The position numbers and the translations under genes were made by a program. The notes under the pieces were generated by a model that made no database searches, was not told the DNA's origin, and saw only the letters and a program-made list of their open reading frames with translations. Below are positions 1 through 8,436 of a stretch of 64,000 nt of DNA, in pieces. The first letter of the stretch is position 1; every line of letters starts with the position of its first letter. This DNA comes from Paraburkholderia bannensis NBRC 103871 (GTDB lineage Bacteria > Pseudomonadota > Gammaproteobacteria > Burkholderiales > Burkholderiaceae), in the NCBI RefSeq assembly GCF_000685015.1, contig NZ_BAYA01000003.1, positions 248,001 to 312,000 of the forward strand. The letters run 5' to 3'.

Positions 1-1251
1 ATCATCGAGCGCGCTCGCCGTCATCAACGTGTTCGCATAGAGCGACGCGCCGTTCGCCGTGATCGCCAGGTTGCGGTAGGTGGCCTGGCTTGCGGGCAGG
101 TTGAAAAAGCCCGCGCTGCCGTAGTTGGTGAGCAGCACCGACGCCGCGCCCGACGCGTCCAGCGTGCCCAGATTCGTGCCGTCCAGCGTCACGCTCGCCG
201 TATTGCCGCTCAGCGACGTGCTCACGCTATGCCACGTCCCCGTCGCAATCCCCGCCGATACCGGCAACTCGCCGAGCTTGACGGCGCCGCCCGCGAAGGT
301 GCTGTAGGCATCGAGTTCGAGCGTATTCGGCGTGCCTTGCGTGTCGCTCGCCGAATGCAGCACGAAGCGCAGGCTCGTGAGATTGCCCGAGTCGCGCATC
401 GTCCAGCCCGCGCTGTTGCTGTTCACGCGCACGTCGAAGGCCATCGCGTAGTCGGAGGGCCAGCCGCCGCTCTTTTGCACAATGCCCGTGCCGGTGCTGC
501 CGATCGTCGTGCCTTCGGCCGAGACCTGCCATGCGAGCGGCAGCGCGTTGGCGGCCAGGCGATCCATTTCGACGGTGTACGCGCCCGCTGTCCAGATGCG
601 GTTGAGCGTATCGGAGCTGGAAACAAAGCTGCCGAGTGTGGCTGGGGCAGCCGCAGCAGCCGACGCGGGCGCGGCGTAAAGCGATTGAATGGCGACGCTG
701 TTGAGCGTCACTTCGCCGGGCGTGGCGAGCGAGAGCGTCTCGTAGCGCTCGCCGCCCTGCACGGCGCTCGACTTGAGCGTGCCCGTCGCGCTGATGGGAA
801 AGAGGCTCGTGCGCTGCGGATCGACCGAGACGGTCAACCCGGCGCTGACGTCGCCCGTCGTCGCCGTGGTGCGGCTTTCGCTGAAGGTCGCCGATAGCGT
901 CGGCGAGCCGCTTTGCGCCGCAATCCCAAAGACCGGCAGGCCGCCCACTTCGTGGCCGTAGTCGAGCACGACGGTCGGCGCGGCGCCGCCCGCCACGTAC
1001 TTCAACGTCACGGCGCCGCCGGTGAGCAGCGAATCCGCGCCCGTCACCGAGCCCGACACGCTCACCACTTTCACCGGACGCACGTTGCCCGTATCGGGCA
1101 GATAGCTGGCCGCGCTCACGTTCGCGGGCCACGGCGTGGTGCTGTCCGCGCTGCCGAGCGTGCCGCCGCAGGCCGCGAGCGCGAGGGCTGCTGCAAGCGT
1201 CATACCGTGGGTCAAGCCTGGGGTTACGCCATAGTTCGCGCGAGCGCGCAT
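1..1251 (-). CDS. GH78-like (alpha-L-rhamnosidase-type) lipoprotein, partial
   Basis: The gene starts near 1251 and runs off the left edge, so only the N-terminal part is present. The ATG at 1251 gives a leader with a lipobox ending LALAAC; an in-frame ATG at 1203 would leave a very short signal peptide. The mature part has a stretch VVLDYGHEVGGLPVF, which resembles the substrate-side beta-domain of bacterial GH78 rhamnosidases (LDFGREVGG type). Further in is DTLNRIWTAGAYTVEMDRL, close to the NRIWYAGAYT motif just before the catalytic barrel in that family. A Ser/Thr/Gly-rich laminin-G-like segment follows. The catalytic domain lies outside the window, so activity is inferred. It is divergent from the MFS gene at 1495. 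Confidence 0.6.
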   Translation of the reverse strand, partial: MRARANYGVTPGLTHGMTLAAALALAACGGTLGSADSTTPWPANVSAASYLPDTGNVRPVKVVSVSGSVTGADSLLTGGAVTLKYVAGGAAPTVVLDYGHEVGGLPVFGIAAQSGSPTLSATFSESRTTATTGDVSAGLTVSVDPQRTSLFPISATGTLKSSAVQGGERYETLSLATPGEVTLNSVAIQSLYAAPASAAAAAPATLGSFVSSSDTLNRIWTAGAYTVEMDRLAANALPLAWQVSAEGTTIGSTGTGIVQKSGGWPSDYAMAFDVRVNSNSAGWTMRDSGNLTSLRFVLHSASDTQGTPNTLELDAYSTFAGGAVKLGELPVSAGIATGTWHSVSTSLSGNTASVTLDGTNLGTLDASGAASVLLTNYGSAGFFNLPASQATYRNLAITANGASLYANTLMTASALDD

Positions 1252-1494
1252 ACGGGGCGCACTCGCGCGCCCGCCTCCGAGGTGCCTGGGCATCTCCGTC
1301 TCCATTGTCTTGTTTTCGAATCGATCACGCCGAATCTCACGGCGTGCTCAGGAGCTTGCCCGACCGGCGGCGCACGAACCCTCGCAAATCGCGATACGTC
1401 GCATCGCAAAACGCGCGGGCTGGCGCGGCGATGTCTCCTTACACTTTCGCGACGCGCCCCACTTTGCGCGAAATCAAAACAAATGGAGACAGAC

Positions 1495-2670
1495 ATGCCC
1501 CCACGCCGAGGTTCGAATGGCGCACTGGTGGTTGCCCACGTCGCGGGAATGATCGATCTCGTGGCGCTGCCCGTCTGGGTCAACACCCTCATCGACTGGT
1601 TTCACTTCGACGCCCAGCGCGCGGGCGCGCTCGCCACGGCCTATCTCGCGTGCGCCGTGCTTTGTTCCGTATGCGTCGCGCCGCTGATCGCGCGCCTGCC
1701 AGGACGTCTTGCCGCCGCACCCGGCTTTGCCGTCGCGGCAGCCGGTTTCGCTCTTGCGGCGCAGGCCACGACGTTCGGCACGATGCTCGCGGCGCACGCC
1801 ATCGCGGGCGCGGGCATTGGCTGCGGCCTGTCCGTCGTGCATGGCGCGATTGGCAAGACCGCCAATCCGCATCGCCTCTTTGCGATGGGGCACCTCGCGC
1901 TCGCCGTGTTCGGCGTCGTCTACTTCGCCGCCGTGCCGCCGCTGGTGAGCACGCAGGGCGGCGCGCTGCTGTTCGGCGTGTTCGTCGGGCTGTCGCTCGT
2001 CGCGTGCATCGCGCTGGCCGTTGCGTGGCCTGCCAGCCTGCCAGGCACCGAGGTCGCGCAGCGTGTCGCGAGTCCCCGTGCAACGCGCCGCGCGCCGCTC
2101 GAACGCGGCTGCTGGAGCGCCATTGCCGGCATCGTGTTCATGGCGATCAACCAGGCGATGGTGTTCAGCTTCGCGCAGCGCATCGGCCTTGCGCGCGGCT
2201 TCGGCGAGGCGCACGTGAACGCGGTGCTGGTCGCGGTCGGCCTCGTGAACCTGTTGCCGCCGGTGCTTGCGGCGCTGCTCCAGCGCCGGTTCGACGCGCG
2301 CAACGTGGCGCTGGCCGGGCCGCTCGCGCAAGGCGTGCTCGCGCTCGTGCTCGCCAACAGCCCGGCATTCGCGCCCTATGCGCTCGCCGCCAGCCTGTGG
2401 GTGTTCGCGATGATCTTCACGCACACCTTCCTGTTCGGCCTGCTCGCAAAGCTCGACGCCACGGGCCGCGCCGTCGCCTATACCCCGGCGATGCTGATGG
2501 CGGGCTCGGCGGTCGGGCCGCTGCTTGGCGGCATGCTGATCGTGCGCTTCGGCTTTGGCGCGCTCGGCGTTGCAGCCGTCTGCATCGCATTCGTCAGTCT
2601 TCTGTGTTTTGGCCGTCTGCGAGCGCTCGGCGTTGCGCAGACGCGCCTCGATCTCCCCCCGGCGCATTGA
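1495..2670 (+). CDS. MFS transporter
   Basis: 391 residues, almost entirely hydrophobic helices, consistent with the 12-helix fold of the major facilitator superfamily. No family-specific motif identifies the substrate. The start is the ATG at 1495, preceded by a GGAGAC Shine-Dalgarno 6 bases upstream; longer upstream frames lack one and read as arginine-rich noise. It heads a + strand set with an amidohydrolase, an alpha/beta-hydrolase and an outer-membrane channel, so it probably imports (or exports) the compound those hydrolases act on. That link is inference from gene order. Confidence 0.85.
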   Translation: MPPRRGSNGALVVAHVAGMIDLVALPVWVNTLIDWFHFDAQRAGALATAYLACAVLCSVCVAPLIARLPGRLAAAPGFAVAAAGFALAAQATTFGTMLAAHAIAGAGIGCGLSVVHGAIGKTANPHRLFAMGHLALAVFGVVYFAAVPPLVSTQGGALLFGVFVGLSLVACIALAVAWPASLPGTEVAQRVASPRATRRAPLERGCWSAIAGIVFMAINQAMVFSFAQRIGLARGFGEAHVNAVLVAVGLVNLLPPVLAALLQRRFDARNVALAGPLAQGVLALVLANSPAFAPYALAASLWVFAMIFTHTFLFGLLAKLDATGRAVAYTPAMLMAGSAVGPLLGGMLIVRFGFGALGVAAVCIAFVSLLCFGRLRALGVAQTRLDLPPAH

Positions 2671-2720
2671 TTTTTCGCCCCCCCGCAATTCCGCATTCGC
2701 ACCTTATTTGAGGCTCCAAA

Positions 2721-3977
2721 ATGGCAGGCATCGTTTTCCACAACGTTCGCGTATTCGACGGCAGCGGCAGCGCGCCCTTTCCCTCGCAGGTGCGCATCGA
2801 AGGCAACCGCATCGACGCGCTCGCTGCACCCGGCGCGCCCTCGCTCGCGCAAGCGCACGACGAGATCTACGACGGCAACGGCGCGACGCTGATGCCCGGC
2901 CAGGTTGAGGCGCACGCGCATCTGTCCTGGCCCAGCTCGGTCGAGAAGTTCGTGCCCGGCATGGCGCTGCCGCCCGAGGAACTCGTGCTCACGACCGCGC
3001 GCAACGCCCGCATCCTGCTCGATCACGGTTTCACGAGCGCGTATTCGGCGGGCTCGTTGAGCAAGCGTGTCGAAGTCGCGCTGCGCGAGCAGATCGAAAG
3101 CGGCGGCATGCCGGGCCCGCGCCTTGTGGCGTCGTCGATCGAGCGCACGCCGCCCGTCGCCGCCGACGAGCAGGCGCTCAATCCCGGCGAAGTCGACCCG
3201 CACGGCGTCGGCCCCGATGCCGTGCGCGCCTTCGTGCGCTCGTGCGCGGAAATGGGCGCGCGCTCGGTCAAGTTCCTGCTGTCGGGCGAGGACGCGCTGC
3301 AACCTGGCGCATCGCAACAGTTGCTCTATTCCGAGGAAGAAGCGCGCGCCGCAGGCGAGCAAGCCGCTGAATCGAACGTATGGCTCGCCGCGCACGCCCA
3401 GGCTGGCGAGGCCGTGAAGATGGCGCTGCGCAACGGCTTTCGCGTGCTCTACCACTGCACGTACGCCGACGAAGAAGCCCTCGACATGCTCGAAGCCGCG
3501 CGCGAGCGCATCTTCGTCGCGCCCGCCATCGGCATCATCCAGGCGACGCTGGACGCAGTGCCGCCGCCGCACTTCGACATGAAGCACATGAAGGAAAGCG
3601 CCGCCGAAGTGCGCGAGCTGCAACAGCGTCTCGTGCCCGAGCTGCGCCGCCGTGGCGTGCGCGTGCTGCCGGGCGGCGACTATGGCTTCCCGTTCAATCC
3701 GAACGGGCGCAACGCGCGCGACCTGCAACTGTTCGTCGAGCTGTTCGGCTATACGCCCGCGCAGGCGCTGCATGCGGCGACGGCGCTGGGCGGCGAGCTG
3801 ATGGGCCTGGAAGGCGAACTCGGACGCATCGCGCCGGGCTATCTCGCCGATTTGCTGCTTGTCGATGGCGACCCGAGCGTCGATGTGGCGATCCTCCAGG
3901 ACAAGCAGCGCCTCGCCGCCATCATGAAAGACGGGCGTTTTCACAAGACGCCGCACGCCCTGCGCGTCGCGCGGTAA
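2721..3977 (+). CDS. Metal-dependent amidohydrolase (imidazolonepropionase-like)
   Basis: 418 residues of the amidohydrolase superfamily. The N-terminal beta-sandwich ends in a metal-binding HAH at residues 65-67 (VEAHAHLS). Further family landmarks are AAHAQ in the middle strand, LYHCTYAD, and a late GGDYGFP whose Asp fits the last metal ligand. The C-terminal LGRIAPGYLADLLLVDGDP is the standard closing beta-strand signature of this superfamily. It hydrolyses a C-N bond in an unidentified cyclic amide or related substrate in the cytoplasm. It lies 50 bases after the MFS gene and 26 bases before an esterase-like gene, so all are probably co-transcribed. Confidence 0.85.
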   Translation: MAGIVFHNVRVFDGSGSAPFPSQVRIEGNRIDALAAPGAPSLAQAHDEIYDGNGATLMPGQVEAHAHLSWPSSVEKFVPGMALPPEELVLTTARNARILLDHGFTSAYSAGSLSKRVEVALREQIESGGMPGPRLVASSIERTPPVAADEQALNPGEVDPHGVGPDAVRAFVRSCAEMGARSVKFLLSGEDALQPGASQQLLYSEEEARAAGEQAAESNVWLAAHAQAGEAVKMALRNGFRVLYHCTYADEEALDMLEAARERIFVAPAIGIIQATLDAVPPPHFDMKHMKESAAEVRELQQRLVPELRRRGVRVLPGGDYGFPFNPNGRNARDLQLFVELFGYTPAQALHAATALGGELMGLEGELGRIAPGYLADLLLVDGDPSVDVAILQDKQRLAAIMKDGRFHKTPHALRVAR

Positions 3978-4003
3978 CGCCCCAACAATCGAGACTCAAG
4001 ACG

Positions 4004-4936
4004 ATGAGCCAGAACGCACTCCCCACCGCACAACAGCTTGCCGAGCTGATCCGCACGACCGGCGCAGTGATCGACCCGCCGCTGGTGAAAGGCTGGTACG
4101 CGCCGTTTCGCGAGACGCAATCGCGCGAAGGCGCGCAGCTTCGCGCCGACATCGCCTATGGCGACGACGAGCGGCAGAAGCTCGACGTCTATCTGCCGGC
4201 TGCGCAGCCCGATGGTCATGACGCCGACGACACCCATGTCGCGAAAGGCCGCCCGCTGCTGCTGTTCGTACACGGCGGCGGGTTCGTGCGCGGCGACCGC
4301 CGCGAGCGCGCCAACGTGGGCTGGCGCTTCGCGCGCTCGGGCTTCGTGACCGTGCTGCCCAGCTACCGCCTGGGCCCGCAGAACCACTGGCCAGCAGGCG
4401 CGCAGGACGTAGCGGCCGCCTGGGCTTGGGCCTATGCGAACGCCGAAGCTTTGGGCGCAGATCCGCAGCGCATCTACGTGGCCGGAGAATCGGCAGGCGC
4501 GGCGCACGTGGCCGCCGCCACGCTGGTTCAAAGCCTGCGCCCCGCGAACGTGCCCGCGCCGCGCGCCGCGCTGCTCGTTTCCGGCGTCTACAACGTGCAG
4601 CTGGAAAAACTCGCGCGCCGCCAGTTCGGCGTCCCGAGCCCCGATCCGCGCAACGAAGCCTATTTCGGCAGCGATTTCGCGAGCTATCCGGCGATGTCCA
4701 CGGTGGAGCTGATCGACAGCGCGCCGTTTCCGCTGCTCGTCACGTGGGCCGAACTCGATCCGCCGCAGATGCAGGTTCAGGCGGGCGAACTGTTCGCGCG
4801 CCTCGTCACGCAGCACGGCTTCGATCCGGACGTCGCCGTGATTGCCGGACACAACCATCTCTCCCAGCTGGAAGCGATCAATACCGTCGACGACACGCTG
4901 GCGCAGACGCTCATCGATTTCATGCGGCGTCACTAG
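4004..4936 (+). CDS. Alpha/beta-hydrolase, HSL/esterase type
   Basis: 310 residues. The oxyanion-hole motif HGGGF is at 90-94 and the nucleophile elbow GESAG gives Ser163. Asp251 (AELDPP) and His282 or His284 (GHNHLS) complete a catalytic triad in the usual order. This is the hormone-sensitive-lipase/carboxylesterase layout; kynurenine formamidase-type enzymes look similar. There is no signal peptide, so it should be cytoplasmic. The ATG at 4004 follows the amidohydrolase stop by 26 bases. Paired with an amidohydrolase it may cleave an ester or amide released by, or feeding, that enzyme; the substrate is unknown. Confidence 0.85.
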   Translation: MSQNALPTAQQLAELIRTTGAVIDPPLVKGWYAPFRETQSREGAQLRADIAYGDDERQKLDVYLPAAQPDGHDADDTHVAKGRPLLLFVHGGGFVRGDRRERANVGWRFARSGFVTVLPSYRLGPQNHWPAGAQDVAAAWAWAYANAEALGADPQRIYVAGESAGAAHVAAATLVQSLRPANVPAPRAALLVSGVYNVQLEKLARRQFGVPSPDPRNEAYFGSDFASYPAMSTVELIDSAPFPLLVTWAELDPPQMQVQAGELFARLVTQHGFDPDVAVIAGHNHLSQLEAINTVDDTLAQTLIDFMRRH

Positions 4937-4995
4937 ACAACCCACGCTCACAACACAACACAAAACAACACAACAAAGACATGGAGACATCGGCC

Positions 4996-5892
4996 TTGAA
5001 AACGCTCACTTCTTTCGCATTCCAAACTATTACATTATCGGCCTGCCTCGCAGCAACGGCGCACGCCACCGAAGGCGGCGGCACCGTGGTGCCGATCGGC
5101 GTGCAGACCATCGCCTCGGGCGTGCTGCAGGATCCCGGCGACTACCTGCTCAACTACAACACCTGGGTCTACGCCAGCAGCTTCCCCAACAACGACGGCA
5201 AGAACTCGCTGCCCGACGGCAACCTGCGCGTGCAGGCGCACTCGCTGCGCTACCTGCACGTCTTCGACAACTTCAAGATCGCGGGCGGCGACACGGCGTT
5301 CGAGGTCGCCTCGGCCTATGTCGATTCGACGCTCAGCTCGCTCTACGCGAACGGCCACAACAGCGGCATCGGCGACACCTCGCTCGGGCCGTCGATCGGC
5401 TGGCACAGCCCGACGTTTCACCAGATGGTCTCGCTGCTCGCGGTGCTGCCGACCGGCTCTTACGAAGCGACGCGCGCCGTCAACGTGGGCCGCAACTACT
5501 ACGCGCTGCAAGCCGACTACGCCGCGAGCTGGTTCTTCGCGCGCGGCTGGGAACTGAGCGGCATGTTCAAGGTGATCTTCAACGCGAAGAACCATTCGGA
5601 TGGCTATAAATCCGGTATCGAAACCGACCTGGACTACGCGCTCAACTATCACCTCCCCTATGGCTTCTTCGCGGGCGTGGGCGGCTACTGGCACAACCAG
5701 CTCACCAACGACACGCTCAACGGCAATGTGGTCGATAGCGACGGCTATCGCGTGCGCGATGTCGCCGTGGGCCCGCAGCTTGGCTGGGGCACGCAGAAGT
5801 ACGGCGGCTACGTCGCCTGGCAGCACCAGGTCTATGCACGCAACACCGCCAAAGGCGACCTGCTCTGGCTCAATCTCTTCGTGAAGTTCTAA
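4996..5892 (+). CDS. Outer-membrane channel, phenol-degradation MetA/SphA type
   Basis: About 298 residues with a cleavable signal peptide (CLAATAHA) and alternating beta-strand sequence such as GIGDTSLGPSIGWHSP and LPYGFFAGVGGYWHN, typical of the Phenol_MetA_deg outer-membrane family found in aromatic-degradation clusters. I chose the TTG at 4996: it has a GGAGA Shine-Dalgarno 8 bases upstream and puts a Lys at position 2 of the signal peptide. The in-frame ATG at 4981 is part of that Shine-Dalgarno (ATGGAGAC) and has no ribosome site of its own. It is the last gene of the 1495-5892 set and probably lets the hydrophobic substrate cross the outer membrane. Confidence 0.75.
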   Translation: MKTLTSFAFQTITLSACLAATAHATEGGGTVVPIGVQTIASGVLQDPGDYLLNYNTWVYASSFPNNDGKNSLPDGNLRVQAHSLRYLHVFDNFKIAGGDTAFEVASAYVDSTLSSLYANGHNSGIGDTSLGPSIGWHSPTFHQMVSLLAVLPTGSYEATRAVNVGRNYYALQADYAASWFFARGWELSGMFKVIFNAKNHSDGYKSGIETDLDYALNYHLPYGFFAGVGGYWHNQLTNDTLNGNVVDSDGYRVRDVAVGPQLGWGTQKYGGYVAWQHQVYARNTAKGDLLWLNLFVKF

Positions 5893-5908
5893 CCGGCCAC
5901 CATGCCGC

Positions 5909-6820
5909 TCAACCCGCGAGCGCCCCCGCCGCTTCGACGAGGCGCTCGCGCAACCAGCGATGGCACGGGTCTTTCTCGCGATACTCGTGCCATTGCAGAA
6001 ACTCGCGCACGGCGGGAATCGCCAGCGGCGGCTCGACCAGCCGCAGCGGCAGCAACTTCGCGAGTTCGCCTGCGAAACGCCGGTGCATCGTCGCAACCAT
6101 CTGGGTGCCGATCAGCGCGGGCGCAATCGAACTGAAGTCCGAAGTCGTGATGCGCACACGCCGCCTGATACCCTGCGCTTCCATAAAGCGGCTGTCGTAA
6201 GTGGGTGCGCGCGGCCAGCCCAGCAGCGCCTCCACGTGATCGAGACGCTCGAATTCCTCCACGCCCAGGCGCTCGCCGACCGACGTGTTGCCCGACCACA
6301 CCACGCACGTATAGCTGTCGTCGAACAGCGGCAGATGAGGATGATCCGGCGCGATGAACGGCTCGGGGATGATGAGCAGGTCGTATTCGCCGCGCCGCAG
6401 CTTTTCCGCCGAATCCTCCACTTGCGGCATGAATTCCAGCGTCACGTGCGGCGCGCTCTGTTCGATCATCGGAATCAGGCGGCGCATCAGCACGTTAATC
6501 ACGTAATCGGAGGTGGCGATCTTGAAGTGGCGGCGCGCCTGCGCGGGCTCGAAGGCCGGGTCGATGGCGACGATGGTCTGCACCTGCAGCAGCAGGTCGC
6601 GCACCGGCTGCACGAGTTCCTGTGCGAGCGGCGTGAGCTCCAGGTTGCGCCCGACAGGCACGAGCAGTTCATCGTCGAAATACTCGCGCAGCTTCGCGAG
6701 CATGCCGCTGATCGCCGACTGGCTCAGGTTCAGACGCTCCGCCGCGCGCGTGATGCGGCGCTCGTCGAGCAACGCATCGAGCGTGACGAGCAGATTCAAG
6801 TCCAGTCTGTTGAAGCGCAT
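5909..6820 (-). CDS. LysR-family regulator (NodD-like)
   Basis: About 303 residues with an N-terminal winged helix (RAAERLNLSQSAISGMLAKLR) followed by DELLVPVGRNLELTPLAQEL, the pattern of the NodD/NahR branch of LysR proteins, and a periplasmic-binding-like effector domain. The ATG at 6820 is preferred because it begins MRFNRLDLNLL, the canonical start of this branch, with GGAG 9 bases upstream; the ATG at 6835 overlaps that Shine-Dalgarno. It lies downstream of the aromatic operon on the same strand, behind a terminator, and its end meets the outer-membrane channel gene. It may regulate either neighbouring cluster. Confidence 0.85.
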   Translation of the reverse strand: MRFNRLDLNLLVTLDALLDERRITRAAERLNLSQSAISGMLAKLREYFDDELLVPVGRNLELTPLAQELVQPVRDLLLQVQTIVAIDPAFEPAQARRHFKIATSDYVINVLMRRLIPMIEQSAPHVTLEFMPQVEDSAEKLRRGEYDLLIIPEPFIAPDHPHLPLFDDSYTCVVWSGNTSVGERLGVEEFERLDHVEALLGWPRAPTYDSRFMEAQGIRRRVRITTSDFSSIAPALIGTQMVATMHRRFAGELAKLLPLRLVEPPLAIPAVREFLQWHEYREKDPCHRWLRERLVEAAGALAG

Positions 6821-6836
6821 CGCGCGCGTCTCCATG

Positions 6837-6862
6837 CAAAAGGCCGCCTCGTCGGGCGGCCT
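6837..6862 (-). terminator. Rho-independent terminator after the AAHS transporter
   Basis: An 8-bp perfect stem, AGGCCGCC at 6841-6848 and GGCGGCCT at 6855-6862, with a 6-base loop. Read on the - strand it is followed by TTTTGC. It closes the operon ending at 6940 and sits immediately before the ribosome site of the LysR gene. Confidence 0.6.
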
Positions 6863-6939
6863 GGCGTTATCCAGTCATGCACAAACGTGCTTGCACAAGG
6901 CATACGCGCCACGCTCATAGGCGTGGGCACATTGCAACC

Positions 6940-8346
6940 TTACCCCGCCACGCCGGGATCGTGGCTTACATGGCCTTGCCCGGCATCGATCGCGCGTTCC
7001 TGTCCGGCTTCGGCGGGCATGGCGGCGATCTCGGCGCGGCCCAGCGCGATCACGCCCGCGGCCAGCACGAGCGCCAGCGTGAACAGCGCGAACGTCCACA
7101 TCGGATCGGGATTGATCGACGCGACGACGCCCACGATAACAGGCCCGAGTATCCCGCCTATCCGGTTCAACCCGACCGCCACGCCCATGCCGGTGCCGCG
7201 AATTTCCGTGCGATAGCACATCGCCTGGTAATTGTTCATGACCGCCTGCGCGCCGAACACGAAGAAACCCGCGCCCGCCACCAGCACCATCGCAAACGGC
7301 TTGCCCAGCGCCACGGACAGCGCCGCCATGAACAGCCCCGCGCCGAGATAACCGACGACCATCGCGCGGATACGGCTATGCAGGCGATCCGCGAGCCAGC
7401 CCATCGAGATCCCGCCGAACACCGACGCGATCATCACAAGCGTGCCGTAGCCAAACGCGGACGACACCGCGCCGCCGCCCGCCACCACGAGCGCCGGCAA
7501 CCAGCCCGTGAGGCCGTGAATGCAGAACAGGCTGAGCGCGCCCGCGATCCAGTGCACCAGCGTGTTGTGGCGATAGTCGCGCGAGAGCAGGTCGGCGACG
7601 GAACCGGTGCGCGAGGCGGGCCGCATCGACTGGATCGTGGCGCCGCGATAGACGTCCGCGCGCTCGGGCCGCGCCGCCGCCAGCAATGCGCGCACCTCGT
7701 CGGTACGGCCACGCAGCGCGAGAAATTGCGCCGATTCCGGCAGCCAGCGCCACGCCGCCAGCGCGACGAACGCCGACAGCACGCCCACGAAATACAGCGA
7801 TTGCCAGCCCAGATGCGGCGTGAGCGTCAGCCCCGCGATGCCCGCAAAAATCCCGCCCGCCGAGAAGCCGAACTGGAATACCCACGTAGCGAAAGTGTTG
7901 GCGTTGCGCCGGGGCGCCCATTCGTTGATGCAGGTGAGCGCGAGCGGCGTGACCATGCCCAGCGCCGTGCCCAGCACAAGGCGCACGAGCGCGAAGGCCA
8001 CGGCGGAATGCACCACAGTCGCGAGCAGCCCGCTTGCGGCGGTGAGCGTCCAGAGGGCGCCGAGCATGACCTTGCGGCGGCCGATGCGATCCGCGATCAC
8101 GCCTTGCAACACGGATCCAATCGACAGACCGACGATGCCGCTGGCCAGCATCATGCCGATCATCGCGGGCGACGGTTGCCACGCGTGCCGCACGAGCGGA
8201 ATCACATAGGCAGCGTTGAAGAGATCGTACCCGTCGAAGAACATGATGAACGCGACGAGTACGGCGAAGCGCAGATGGAAGCCGCCGATGCGCGCGTGCG
8301 CCAGCTCCTCCCTGACATTGATCGAGGTTGCCAAGGTTGTCTCCAT
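6940..8346 (-). CDS. Aromatic acid:H+ symporter, MFS (AAHS family)
   Basis: 468 residues and about 12 membrane helices. It carries the FFDGYDLFN motif in helix 1 (the DGYD/DGFD Asp essential in PcaK-type carriers) and the loop 2-3 motif GVIADRIGRRKVML, both diagnostic of the AAHS branch (PcaK, MhpT, BenK). It imports an aromatic carboxylate, consistent with its place at the end of a meta-cleavage operon. The frame opens with ATG at 8346 but GGAGAC there is ideally placed for a TTG at 8334, so the first four residues may be absent. It follows the hydroxylase gene by 90 bases. Confidence 0.85.
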   Translation of the reverse strand: METTLATSINVREELAHARIGGFHLRFAVLVAFIMFFDGYDLFNAAYVIPLVRHAWQPSPAMIGMMLASGIVGLSIGSVLQGVIADRIGRRKVMLGALWTLTAASGLLATVVHSAVAFALVRLVLGTALGMVTPLALTCINEWAPRRNANTFATWVFQFGFSAGGIFAGIAGLTLTPHLGWQSLYFVGVLSAFVALAAWRWLPESAQFLALRGRTDEVRALLAAARPERADVYRGATIQSMRPASRTGSVADLLSRDYRHNTLVHWIAGALSLFCIHGLTGWLPALVVAGGGAVSSAFGYGTLVMIASVFGGISMGWLADRLHSRIRAMVVGYLGAGLFMAALSVALGKPFAMVLVAGAGFFVFGAQAVMNNYQAMCYRTEIRGTGMGVAVGLNRIGGILGPVIVGVVASINPDPMWTFALFTLALVLAAGVIALGRAEIAAMPAEAGQERAIDAGQGHVSHDPGVAG

Positions 8347-8436
8347 GTTGTGATTGATCCGGCACCGCCTCTTGTGGGCGATTGACCGGTGGGCGCACGC
8401 GGGACGCTGCTATGAGCGCCCCGCGATGCAGGTACG

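Noticed and set aside
6877..8385. A 502-codon + strand frame opposite the AAHS transporter
   Set aside because: Low-complexity Arg/His/Gln composition; the - strand product has diagnostic DGYD and loop motifs.
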